Of a DNA stretch of 40,066 nt, positions 17,536 through 24,624 are shown piece after piece. Positions within the stretch are counted from its first letter, which is position 1, and each line of letters begins with the position of its first letter. The stretch spans positions 1-40,066 of the forward strand of contig JAUXGW010000003.1 in the NCBI GenBank assembly GCA_030621865.1, in the 5' to 3' direction. A program made the position numbers and the translations under genes. This DNA comes from Actinomycetes bacterium (GTDB lineage: Bacteria > Actinomycetota > Acidimicrobiia > Acidimicrobiales > Microtrichaceae). The notes under the pieces are model-generated. The model did no database searches, had not been told where the DNA came from, and saw nothing but the letters and a program-made list of their open reading frames with translations.

Positions 17536-17824
17536 ACCCGAACTTCACCAGCGCGAGGAGTCCGAATTGGACGAGCACGGGGGGAAAGAGAACCCGGCAT
17601 TGGCCGTCCGAATAACCTCTGCTCCCATCCGGTGGTACCAGATGGCCCGACGAGACCGCCCCTCGCCGTGCCGACACGTGCCAAGTTGCTCCACTTACAC
17701 CCTTGAGGCCGTCGAGTCCCACGGCGCGTTCAAGGGTTCGTGGCTCGGATTCAAGAGAATCGTGCGGTGCAATCCCTGGGGTACCTCCGGATATGATCCC
17801 GTTCCCGACCGGAAGGCGAACTGA
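17528..17824 (+). CDS. yidD: Membrane protein insertion efficiency factor YidD
   Basis: 98-residue YidD protein that assists YidC-dependent membrane insertion. The family core is clear: CRHVPSCSTYTLEAVESHG, then KGSWLGFKRIVRCNPWGTSG and DPVP, with the conserved cysteines. About 30 extra polar N-terminal residues precede the core. The start is supported by GGGAG upstream. The stop shares a base with the yidC start (TGATG). Confidence 0.95.
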   Translation: MAEPELHQREESELDEHGGKENPALAVRITSAPIRWYQMARRDRPSPCRHVPSCSTYTLEAVESHGAFKGSWLGFKRIVRCNPWGTSGYDPVPDRKAN

Positions 17825-18969
17825 TGTTCGAGCCGCTGTTTGATGCCCTGGCATCAGTCATGAACTTCTTCTACACGCTGATACCCAACTACGGCTTCGC
17901 CATCATGGGCCTCACCGTGGCCGTGATGCTGCTCATCACTCCGCTCACCATCAAGAGTACCCGCTCAATGATGCAGATGCAGCGACTTCAACCTGAGATG
18001 AAGAAGATTCAGGAGAAGTACAAGGACGATCGCGAGAAGCTCAATCAGGAGTTGATGGCGTTCTACAAAGAGCACAAGATCAACCCGCTTGGCGGCTGCT
18101 TGCCATTGGTGGCACAGATGCCGGTGTTCATCATCATGTATCAGTTGATGAGGGGCCTGACCGTTCGCGCGGGTGGCCTCGGGTCCGGGATCGGCCACAT
18201 CGGTGGTCAGGTTGATGTGGGCCAGTCACTGACATCGTGGCGGATCACCGATCAGTTCTTCCAGCCACAGCACTTGGACAGCAACACGGAGATGTATGAG
18301 GCGCTGAGCAACACCAATGAGATGAACTTCCTTGGCCTCGACCTTTCACTGTCCGCGTCGCAAGCACTCAAGGCGAGCTGGATCATCGCCATCCCCTACC
18401 TGCTGCTCCTTGTGATCATGTTGATCACCGGAATCATCCAGAACCGCCAGCTCCAGAGTCGGAACAAGTCCGGCAACGTGAATCCTCAACAGCAGTTGAT
18501 CATGCGGTTCATGCCCTTCTTCCTGCCGATTTTCTCATTCGGGTTCCCCGCAGGCCTGGCTCTCTATTGGTGTACGCAGAACCTGTGCCGCATCGGGACC
18601 AACGCCTACATCACCAGAAGCATCTACGCCAAGGAACACAAGGACGATGTGATCGAGACCACCGGAACCGAGAAGAAGACCGGTGGAAAGGGTTCTCAGA
18701 AGGCGATCGGGAAGTCGCCGAAACCCGACAAGAAAGACGACTCCGAGAAGTCGAATTCTCAACAACCGAAGAATTCTCAAAAACCGAAAGAGGGGAGTCC
18801 CAATGGCAAAACAGCTGCTGCAAGGACTCCCGGCAAAAGCGTGAAAAGCCAGAAGGCCCACGACAAAGCCGGCGGTCAGAAGAGTTCTTCGGGAAGCTCC
18901 CAACAGAAATCGGGTCGACGACGACGCTCAGGTGAGGGTCGCGGCGGTTCCTCCAGAAAAAAGGACTGA
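17824..18969 (+). CDS. yidC: Membrane protein insertase YidC
   Basis: Oxa1/YidC/Alb3 insertase, 381 residues. Short actinobacterial form without a large periplasmic domain: first helix FGAIMG-like region (YGFAIMGLTVAVMLLITPLT), then the groove-lining STRSMMQMQRLQPEMK with the conserved arginine, the cytoplasmic hairpin YKDDREKLNQELMAFYKEH, and later helices ending FPAGLALYWCTQNL. From about residue 275 there is a 100-residue Lys/Ser/Gly/Gln-rich tail, likely disordered and able to touch ribosomal RNA as proposed for other basic YidC tails. The tail contains an 18-bp duplication. It is six bases upstream of khpB. Confidence 0.97.
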   Translation: MFEPLFDALASVMNFFYTLIPNYGFAIMGLTVAVMLLITPLTIKSTRSMMQMQRLQPEMKKIQEKYKDDREKLNQELMAFYKEHKINPLGGCLPLVAQMPVFIIMYQLMRGLTVRAGGLGSGIGHIGGQVDVGQSLTSWRITDQFFQPQHLDSNTEMYEALSNTNEMNFLGLDLSLSASQALKASWIIAIPYLLLLVIMLITGIIQNRQLQSRNKSGNVNPQQQLIMRFMPFFLPIFSFGFPAGLALYWCTQNLCRIGTNAYITRSIYAKEHKDDVIETTGTEKKTGGKGSQKAIGKSPKPDKKDDSEKSNSQQPKNSQKPKEGSPNGKTAAARTPGKSVKSQKAHDKAGGQKSSSGSSQQKSGRRRRSGEGRGGSSRKKD

Positions 18970-18975
18970 TCGAAC

Positions 18976-19905
18976 GTGGAATGGGTAGAAACAAGCGCCA
19001 AAACGGTGGATTCCGCCACTGAGCTAGCACTCGACGAGTTGGGCGTGGCAGAAGCTGACGCCGAAATTCAAGTCCTCGAGGAGCCCAAACCCGGGCTGTT
19101 CGGACGCGTACGCGGTAGCGCCCGGGTGAAGGCACGGGTGGCTCCTCGCACTCCGCGACCGAAGCAGGACGGTCGTCGCCGCAGAGGCAAGGGGCAGGAC
19201 TCGGGTTCCGGAGCCGACAAGTCGGTCTCCGGCGACCGACCGGAGTCATCTGATGGCCAGCGCAAATCTGATGACCAGAAATCCAGGACCAAGGCCTCGC
19301 CGAAGACCTCCGCAAAAGACGAGGGCCCGAAGGCTGATCGCAAGGACGCTGCCAATCAGGCAGCCGGGTCATCTGCCAAGAACGAAAAAAGCCGCGGCGC
19401 CAGAAATCACAACAAGAACGACAACGGGGAGCGCGAGATGATGCCAGGGGACGAGCAGGTTCAGGTCGGATGTGCCTTTCTGCAGGGTCTTGTCGACGCC
19501 TTCGGTCTCAACGCCGAGGTTGACGGTGAACTGCGCGAAGACGGAATCCTTGCTTTCGAAGTCAGAGGTGAAGGGCTCGGGCTGCTCATTGGCCCCGGAC
19601 TTGGAACCTTGGACTCAGTGCAGGAAGTTTGCCGAAACGCCATTCAGCATGTGGCTGAAGGCCGTGAGTACGGCAAGGTTCGTCTGGACGTTGCCGGTGC
19701 TCGCTCAGATCGCACTGCAGCTCTGGAGGAGTTCACCAAGGCTGAATCGGCTTCGGTGATCGACTCCGGTGAAGAGGTCATTCTTGAGCCGATGTCGCGT
19801 ATGGATCGCAAGGTTGTGCATGATCTGGTGGCCGGACTGGATGACCTCGACACGGAGTCCGTCGGCGAGGAACCACGACGCCGGATTGTGATTCGCCCGG
19901 CTTGA
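18976..19905 (+). CDS. khpB: KhpB/Jag RNA-binding protein (Jag-N, KH and R3H domains)
   Basis: 309 residues. Jag-N domain at 1-50 (WVETSAKTVDSATELALDEL, ending with the GLFGRVRGSA motif). A charged disordered linker runs from about 55 to 160. A KH-like domain spans about 161-240 and an R3H domain about 265-309 (EPMSRMDRKVVHDLVAGLDD, with Arg278 and His282 of the RxxxH motif, then GEEPRRRIVIRP). In other bacteria KhpB works with KhpA as an RNA chaperone and affects division and wall synthesis. The KH loop is unusual: IGPGLGTLD replaces the normal IGKxGxTLD. GTG start at 18976 directly after yidC. Confidence 0.93.
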   Translation: MEWVETSAKTVDSATELALDELGVAEADAEIQVLEEPKPGLFGRVRGSARVKARVAPRTPRPKQDGRRRRGKGQDSGSGADKSVSGDRPESSDGQRKSDDQKSRTKASPKTSAKDEGPKADRKDAANQAAGSSAKNEKSRGARNHNKNDNGEREMMPGDEQVQVGCAFLQGLVDAFGLNAEVDGELREDGILAFEVRGEGLGLLIGPGLGTLDSVQEVCRNAIQHVAEGREYGKVRLDVAGARSDRTAALEEFTKAESASVIDSGEEVILEPMSRMDRKVVHDLVAGLDDLDTESVGEEPRRRIVIRPA

Positions 19906-19918
19906 GAGACGTCACGAA

Positions 19919-20668
19919 GTGACTTCGGACTCCGATTTGGCCCTTCTCGGGATCCTGTCGGAGTCACGTCGTCGAGGGCTGGTAGGCTCGGCGGCACTCG
20001 TTGATCAGCTGGAACACTCTCGGGGATTCTCGGACTTGCTCTCCGGGAAGTCCCCGTTGGGGTCATTGGCTCCGCCACCGCCGTCTGCGGCACTGCCCGA
20101 TAGGCCGCTGGCTGATACACCAGAGGAATTGAGAATACTGGATCTCGGCTCAGGTGGAGGCCTGCCGGCGCTGGTATTGGCTGTTGATCTGCTCGACTCG
20201 CGCGTTGTCCTCCTCGAGTCCGCTGCACGAAGATGTCGTTTCCTGGAGTGGGCCGTCGGGCGATTGGATATTGGCGACCGAGTTCAGGTGGTGCACGCCG
20301 GCGCAGAGGACGCCGCCCACAGTCCCCTGTTTCGAGAGTCGGTCCATGTGGTCTCCGCCCGTTCATTTGGTCCGCCGGCAGTTACGGCTGAGTGCGCGAG
20401 AGGATTCCTCGTCGACGGCGGTCATCTGATCGTCAGCGAGCCACCATCCGACAGTGCGCCATTCGGGGACAGTGCGCCGTCCGGGAACGGTCCCCTGATC
20501 AGAAAGTCCGATCGCTGGCCCAGCGGCCCTCTCGCCGTGTTGGGGTTTGGTGACCCGGAGTTTGTCCGGGTGCGTGGTGGCACATACGCGGTGATGAAGG
20601 CCATTGGTGACCTGTCGCCTGATGTGCCACGGCGACGTGGTGTGCCCCGCAAACGCCCACTGTTCTAG
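19919..20668 (+). CDS. rsmG: RsmG-like 16S rRNA (guanine-N7) methyltransferase, divergent
   Basis: 249 residues, in the invariant rsmG (gid) position between khpB and parA. The SAM-binding motif is ILDLGSGGGLPALVLAV, followed by VLLESAARRCRFL and the VHVVSARSFGPP strand (the counterpart of the family's SRAFA). The end RRGVPRKRPLF matches the usual RsmG C-terminus. Differences: the N-terminal HxxDSL-type motif is not recognisable, the Lys-Gly at the end of the sixth strand is replaced by SEPP, and a Ser/Pro/Gly insert with an 18-bp duplication follows it. Identity rests partly on synteny. GTG start at 19919. Confidence 0.8.
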   Translation: MTSDSDLALLGILSESRRRGLVGSAALVDQLEHSRGFSDLLSGKSPLGSLAPPPPSAALPDRPLADTPEELRILDLGSGGGLPALVLAVDLLDSRVVLLESAARRCRFLEWAVGRLDIGDRVQVVHAGAEDAAHSPLFRESVHVVSARSFGPPAVTAECARGFLVDGGHLIVSEPPSDSAPFGDSAPSGNGPLIRKSDRWPSGPLAVLGFGDPEFVRVRGGTYAVMKAIGDLSPDVPRRRGVPRKRPLF

Positions 20669-20741
20669 GGATTCGCCTCCGCTCATTCAGGGATTCTCCC
20701 CTCTGCTCCTTCGGGGATTCTCCCCCTGTATCCAGGGATTC
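20667..20741 (+). repeat. Four GGGATTC direct repeats between rsmG and parS
   Basis: GGGATTC occurs at 20668, 20690, 20714 and 20735 (spacings 22, 24 and 21 bases), each followed by a pyrimidine-rich stretch. The first copy overlaps the rsmG stop codon and the last ends five bases before the parS palindrome. The near two-turn spacing suggests protein sites on one helix face, or a diverged duplication. Confidence 0.75.
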
Positions 20742-20743
20742 TC

Positions 20744-20765
20744 AGGTGTTCCACGTGGAACACCT
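20744..20765. promoter_or_regulatory. parS: parS site 1 (ParB-binding centromere)
   Basis: Contains the 16-mer TGTTCCACGTGGAACA at 20747-20762, a match to the bacterial parS consensus. The perfect inverted symmetry extends to 22 bp. It lies 242 bases before parA, the normal setting for an origin-proximal parS. ParB slides and spreads from such sites after CTP binding. Confidence 0.95.
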
Positions 20766-20804
20766 CCCCGGTTCAAAATGTCCTGAGGGATCACCCTATG
20801 ACCG

Positions 20805-20820
20805 CGTTCCACGTGGAACA
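20805..20820. promoter_or_regulatory. parS: parS site 2
   Basis: CGTTCCACGTGGAACA differs from site 1 only at the first base; the inner 14-mer GTTCCACGTGGAAC is a perfect palindrome. It is 58 bases downstream of site 1. The rest of the 338-base stretch without genes (20669-21006) holds the GGGATTC array upstream and no further symmetric element that I can see. Confidence 0.92.
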
Positions 20821-21006
20821 ATCGGATTGCAAGGAATGCTTGACCACGCGGGGAATACCGGCGAGGATGTCCCCTACTAGAGGTGCACCAGTCAGGTATA
20901 TGCAAGGGATATGCAGGGGCCTGGACCGTTACGGACGTCGCTACGACTTGTTCAGCAGCTGCTGACGTTCCCGTTACGGCTGGGCTCAACCCATCCGGGA
21001 GATGAA

Positions 21007-21933
21007 ATGATTGAACCCAGCGGGGCATCGGATCCCACCGCTTTGGACGAACCGATAGCCGACGTCGAGGTCACGCGGTCAACCGATGACTCCCCGGTCG
21101 AATCCCGATCCGAAGTCGAATCCCGCTCAGAAGAGGACGATCCTTCCCCGGTGGAACAGGCTCAGCCGAAACCGCCGCGAATTATTGCTCTGGCCAACCA
21201 GAAGGGTGGGGTGGGCAAGACCACCACTACCGTGAATCTGGGAGCATCACTGGCGGATCTCAATTACAGAGTCCTGGTGGTTGATCTGGATCCGCAGGGC
21301 AACGCCACCACAGGACTGGGAATCAACAAGCAGGTGCTTGATGAGACCATGTACGACGTCTTGTTGAACAAACTTCCGATCGATGACTGCATCGAGCCAA
21401 CGGAGGTACGAGGCTTGTTTGTTGCTCCGGCAAGCCTGGATTTGGCTGGCTCTGAGATTGAGTTGGTGTCCGCCTTCAGCCGCGAGGCCAAACTCAAGAC
21501 AGCACTCAAGGAAGTGGAGAACGAATACGATTTCATCCTGATCGACTGTCCGCCTTCGCTCGGACTGCTGACGGTGAATGCGCTGGTAGCGGCTACCGAG
21601 GTGATGGTTCCGATTCAGTGCGAGTACTACGCATTGGAGGGTCTTGCACAGCTCTCCCGCAATGTGGCGTTGGTTCGCGAGAATCTCAATCCCGGCTTGG
21701 AAATCGACTCCATCGTGATGGTCATGTACGACAGTCGTACGAAGTTGGCAGCACAGGTTGTCGGCGAGGTGCGATCGCATTTCGGCGACCGTGTCTGCAA
21801 GAACATGATTCCTCGGAACATCAAACTATCCGAAGCACCCTCGTATGGTCAGCCGGTCACCATCTACGACCCGAGTTCCAGGGGATCGGTTGCGTATCGC
21901 GAGTTGGCCAGGGAGATAAGCAATGGCGTCTAA
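21007..21933 (+). CDS. parA: Chromosome-partitioning ATPase ParA
   Basis: Deviant-Walker ATPase that binds the nucleoid and moves ParB-parS complexes. 308 residues. Walker A is QKGGVGKTTT at residues 65-74, A' is VVDLDPQGNATTGLG, and Walker B is FILIDCPPSLGLLT. The end NIKLSEAPSYGQPVTIYDP is typical. The first 58 residues are an acidic disordered tail containing an 18-bp in-frame duplication (SRSEVESRSEE). ATG at 21007 was chosen because GGGAG stands upstream. It overlaps parB by 11 bases. Confidence 0.97.
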   Translation: MIEPSGASDPTALDEPIADVEVTRSTDDSPVESRSEVESRSEEDDPSPVEQAQPKPPRIIALANQKGGVGKTTTTVNLGASLADLNYRVLVVDLDPQGNATTGLGINKQVLDETMYDVLLNKLPIDDCIEPTEVRGLFVAPASLDLAGSEIELVSAFSREAKLKTALKEVENEYDFILIDCPPSLGLLTVNALVAATEVMVPIQCEYYALEGLAQLSRNVALVRENLNPGLEIDSIVMVMYDSRTKLAAQVVGEVRSHFGDRVCKNMIPRNIKLSEAPSYGQPVTIYDPSSRGSVAYRELAREISNGV

Positions 21934-22855
21934 AGGCGGTCTTGGCAGGGGACTCAACTCTCTGATCCCCTCATCTCCCGAAGAGATCCTGGTGACGGAT
22001 GAGTCAACCCTTCGTGATGTTCCCCTCGAGCAAATTTCGACCAACCCGAATCAACCGCGCCGGAGCTTCGACGAGGAATCCCTTGAATCCCTGGCGGCGA
22101 GTATCAGGGAGATGGGTGTCCTCCAACCGCTGCTGGTTCGTGAGATCGACGGTGGGTACGAGCTGATTGCGGGAGAACGACGTTTGAGGGCAGCCAAGCG
22201 CTGTGGCCTCAAAGCAGTTCCGGTTGTGGTGCGGTCTGCAAGTGAAATCGCCTCGCTGGAGGAGGCCCTGGTGGAGAATCTCCATCGTCAGGACCTCAAT
22301 CCACTGGAAGAGGCTGCCGCATATCAGCTGCTGATCGAAGAATTCGGTCATACTCAGGATCAGGTTGCACAACGAGTTGGCAAGAGCCGCTCCGCAGTGG
22401 CGAACCTGCTTCGTTTGTTCCAGCTGACTCCGGCGGTTCAGAAGTTGGTCGCAGACGGCCTCTTGACGGCCGGCCACGCAAAGGCACTTCTGGCCCATCC
22501 TGATCGTTCCTATCAGGAAAGCTTGGCGATGAAGTCCGTGCGCGAAGCACTCTCGGTCCGCAAGGTCGAAGAGTTGGTCAAAGAGCGCTTGATGCTTGAG
22601 GATCAGCTGGGTGACGGGTCGAATGGATCGACAGAGAGCTCGAATGAAGACGATGAGTCCCCTGACTCAGGATCAGGTGACTCGCCAGATTCCAGCCTTC
22701 GTCCCCCAGGGCTGCTCGAACTCGAAGAGTTGCTCGCAGAGTACCTCGGTACTCGCGTCTCGATCTCAATGTCCGCCCGGCGGGGCAAGGTAACAGTTGA
22801 ATTCGCGGATCTGGAAGATCTTGAGAGGATCTACCGTCACATAATCGAGAAATGA
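21923..22855 (+). CDS. parB: Chromosome-partitioning protein ParB
   Basis: CTP-dependent clamp that loads at parS. 310 residues. N-terminal GLGRGLNSLIP box (ParA contact); CTP-binding motifs GGYELIAGERRLRAAK (GERRLR at 84-89) and ENLHRQDLNPLEEA; helix-turn-helix TQDQVAQRVGKSRSAVANLL at about 144-163; and a C-terminal dimer domain after an acidic Ser/Asp-rich linker. The C-terminal end RKGKV-like strand (RRGKVTVEF) is present. Two cognate parS sites lie about 1.1 kb upstream. Confidence 0.98.
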   Translation: MASKGGLGRGLNSLIPSSPEEILVTDESTLRDVPLEQISTNPNQPRRSFDEESLESLAASIREMGVLQPLLVREIDGGYELIAGERRLRAAKRCGLKAVPVVVRSASEIASLEEALVENLHRQDLNPLEEAAAYQLLIEEFGHTQDQVAQRVGKSRSAVANLLRLFQLTPAVQKLVADGLLTAGHAKALLAHPDRSYQESLAMKSVREALSVRKVEELVKERLMLEDQLGDGSNGSTESSNEDDESPDSGSGDSPDSSLRPPGLLELEELLAEYLGTRVSISMSARRGKVTVEFADLEDLERIYRHIIEK

Positions 22856-22952
22856 AATCGCGCAGCGAATGGCGCGCTCTGGGTCCGAGTGTCCACGCGC
22901 TCGCATCTGGTACCCAGTAGTCAGAACAATGGGTTCACGTCGAGGCAAATTG

Positions 22953-22985
22953 GTTATCCACAGACGTGGATAACTCTGTGGGTAT
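22953..22985. promoter_or_regulatory. Inverted DnaA-box pair downstream of parB
   Basis: A consensus box TTATCCACA at 22954-22962 faces an inverted box CGTGGATAA at 22965-22973 (one mismatch); arms GTTATCCAC and GTGGATAAC enclose AGAC. A weaker TGTGGGTAT follows at 22977-22985. It lies between the convergent ends of parB and cwlM, where no promoter is expected. This is the only perfect TTATCCACA I found near the origin. Confidence 0.6.
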
Positions 22986-23017
22986 ACCGAAGCTAAACTG
23001 CAGGTTGAGCTTCGGGG

Positions 23018-24184
23018 TCAGGCGACGGGTTCGGAGGCCCAGCGTTCGAGCGCGCGGTGCAAAGAATTGACCACAAGGTCGTTCCTGCGCTCAGTGTCAC
23101 GAGTGTTCTGTTCACGAGTGGTTTCGTCGTGAGTGTTCTCGTTACGGGTGTTTCCCAGTTTGAGCAATACTGCCGGCGGCCGGGTTTCGCGCAGGATCGG
23201 TAACCTCATTCCTCGCGCCTCTCCCATTCTCAGGTCTGGAGTGGCAGGCATCTCCTTCAGGATCAGGTCTGCCAGCACATGCCCGCCGACCGACTCGAAA
23301 CCGGGAGTTGAGAAGTAGAACGTTTCCACCAAGTCATCGGTCCCCCGGAGGATTCCGAGGTAGAGGGATGCATCGAAATCGTTGGCGGCTTTCGCCTGAT
23401 CTGACCAGTCGCCGTCGGTCAGAGTCAAAGCTGATACTTGGGGACTCAATCTAGCTGCCAATGAGACAGTCAGAGGTTCTGCTGGTGTCTCTGACCCAAG
23501 GGCGATTCTTAGTGATTTCAGGTCAGCTTGGATCCGCTCGAGTTCCACGCGTTCGCGTACTGTCGTCACGGAAGCCGTTCCGGCCCTTCCCTGAAGGCGA
23601 ATCAGGGCTTCGAAGGTGTCCGGGCCACAAACCTCGTCGAAGATGAGGCCCGCGTTGCGCTGGAAACTACCGACCGCCTGACGAGTCATGGGCCCGAAGA
23701 TTCCATCGACCCGGCCAGAGTCGAATCCAAGGGTTCCGAGGCGCAACTGCACTTCCGAAACGTCTTCCCCGCGCATCATGGGGGACCGCAGGCAGAGCAA
23801 CCGGTCTCCGAAGTTGAATTCGGACTCCAGAAGCATCGCCCACGTGTGGATGTCGCACAATCCCGTGGCTTCCAGGCCTCTCGAGCGCTGGAACTGCCGA
23901 AGTGCTTGTTCGGTCGCTGAGTCGAAGCGACCCGGCCGGTCAGGGGCCGTCAGGCATCCGACCGCATCGAGGCGGCGTTGCAGATCGAGGACATCGGCTC
24001 CAGCCGAACCTGCGGATAGGGGAGTGGGTGCGGACGTGATGGCGACAATGCTACCCGTGTCTCCATCGGTGCTCGCTTCGAGCGCCGGCGTTGCCGTGTC
24101 CTCGGAGCTGCCCTCGCGGGAGTTGCTGTTCCCTTGCGCGATTTTGGCTGAGGAACGCGGACCCGGAGGGGAACGCGGCCTCAG
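23018..24184 (-). CDS. cwlM: CwlM-like peptidoglycan-binding / degenerate amidase protein
   Basis: In the Rv3915 position next to trxA and trxB. Two peptidoglycan-binding repeats: about residues 62-120 (DVLDLQRRLDAVGCL, then ATEQALRQFQRSRGL) and 138-200 (VSEVQLRLGTLGFDSGRVDG, then TRQAVGSFQRNAGL). The C-terminal part resembles Amidase_3 only at its end (GHVLADLIL, then PAVLLKLGN); the DPGHGG and SIHAN zinc motifs are missing, so it is predicted to be inactive. CwlM in mycobacteria is a cytoplasmic activator of MurA; no signal peptide is seen here. The frame has no ATG/GTG/TTG before the first repeat; a CTG at 24184 overlapping the trxA stop (CTGA) is the tentative start. Confidence 0.8.
   Translation of the reverse strand: MRPRSPPGPRSSAKIAQGNSNSREGSSEDTATPALEASTDGDTGSIVAITSAPTPLSAGSAGADVLDLQRRLDAVGCLTAPDRPGRFDSATEQALRQFQRSRGLEATGLCDIHTWAMLLESEFNFGDRLLCLRSPMMRGEDVSEVQLRLGTLGFDSGRVDGIFGPMTRQAVGSFQRNAGLIFDEVCGPDTFEALIRLQGRAGTASVTTVRERVELERIQADLKSLRIALGSETPAEPLTVSLAARLSPQVSALTLTDGDWSDQAKAANDFDASLYLGILRGTDDLVETFYFSTPGFESVGGHVLADLILKEMPATPDLRMGEARGMRLPILRETRPPAVLLKLGNTRNENTHDETTREQNTRDTERRNDLVVNSLHRALERWASEPVA
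23098..23157. repeat. Four in-frame 15-bp units near the 3' end of cwlM
   Basis: Units start at 23098, 23113, 23128 and 23143; the core is CACGAGTGTTTTCGT with two to five changes per unit. They encode Asn/Thr-Thr-Arg/His-Asp/Glu-type pentapeptides inside what would be the amidase-like domain, lengthening a surface loop. Confidence 0.8.
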
Positions 24185-24504
24185 AGAAGGGGCGCGAAGT
24201 CCTCAAGAAGCTGGGCCTTGCCCTTGGCGCCAACGATCCGCTTCACTTCGGCTCCGTCCTGGAATACGATCATGGTGGGAATGCTCATCACATTGAACTG
24301 CTGCGCGATGGCGGGGTTTTCGTCGACGTTGAGCTTGCCCACCTTGAGCTTACCGGCTTGTTCCTCGGCGATCTCGTGCAGGATGGGTGCAACCATCTTG
24401 CAGGGTCCACACCACTCGGCCCAGAAGTCGACCACGACCGGCTCGGAGGAAGAGTTGATCTCTTCGGAAAATGTGGAATCGGTGAGTTCGGAGACTACAG
24501 ACAT
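24181..24504 (-). CDS. trxA: Thioredoxin
   Basis: 107-residue thioredoxin with the active site WAEWCGPCKM, the cis-proline segment SIPTMIVFQDG and the GAKGKAQLLEDF end helix. Reduces protein disulfides using electrons from TrxB. ATG at 24504, with AAGGG upstream, was chosen over a longer upstream frame. Its stop may overlap the cwlM start. The trxB-trxA-cwlM order is conserved near actinobacterial origins. Confidence 0.98.
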   Translation of the reverse strand: MSVVSELTDSTFSEEINSSSEPVVVDFWAEWCGPCKMVAPILHEIAEEQAGKLKVGKLNVDENPAIAQQFNVMSIPTMIVFQDGAEVKRIVGAKGKAQLLEDFAPLL

Positions 24505-24624
24505 TCGTTTCTTGCCCTTCTGATTCGCGACTCCCCCGGAACGGAGGAACCGTGATGTTTGCATTACCAACAACCACTTGGGTTGCAGTTCAATTCCCGA
24601 TTGGGGGTTCTGCCCATTGGAGTT

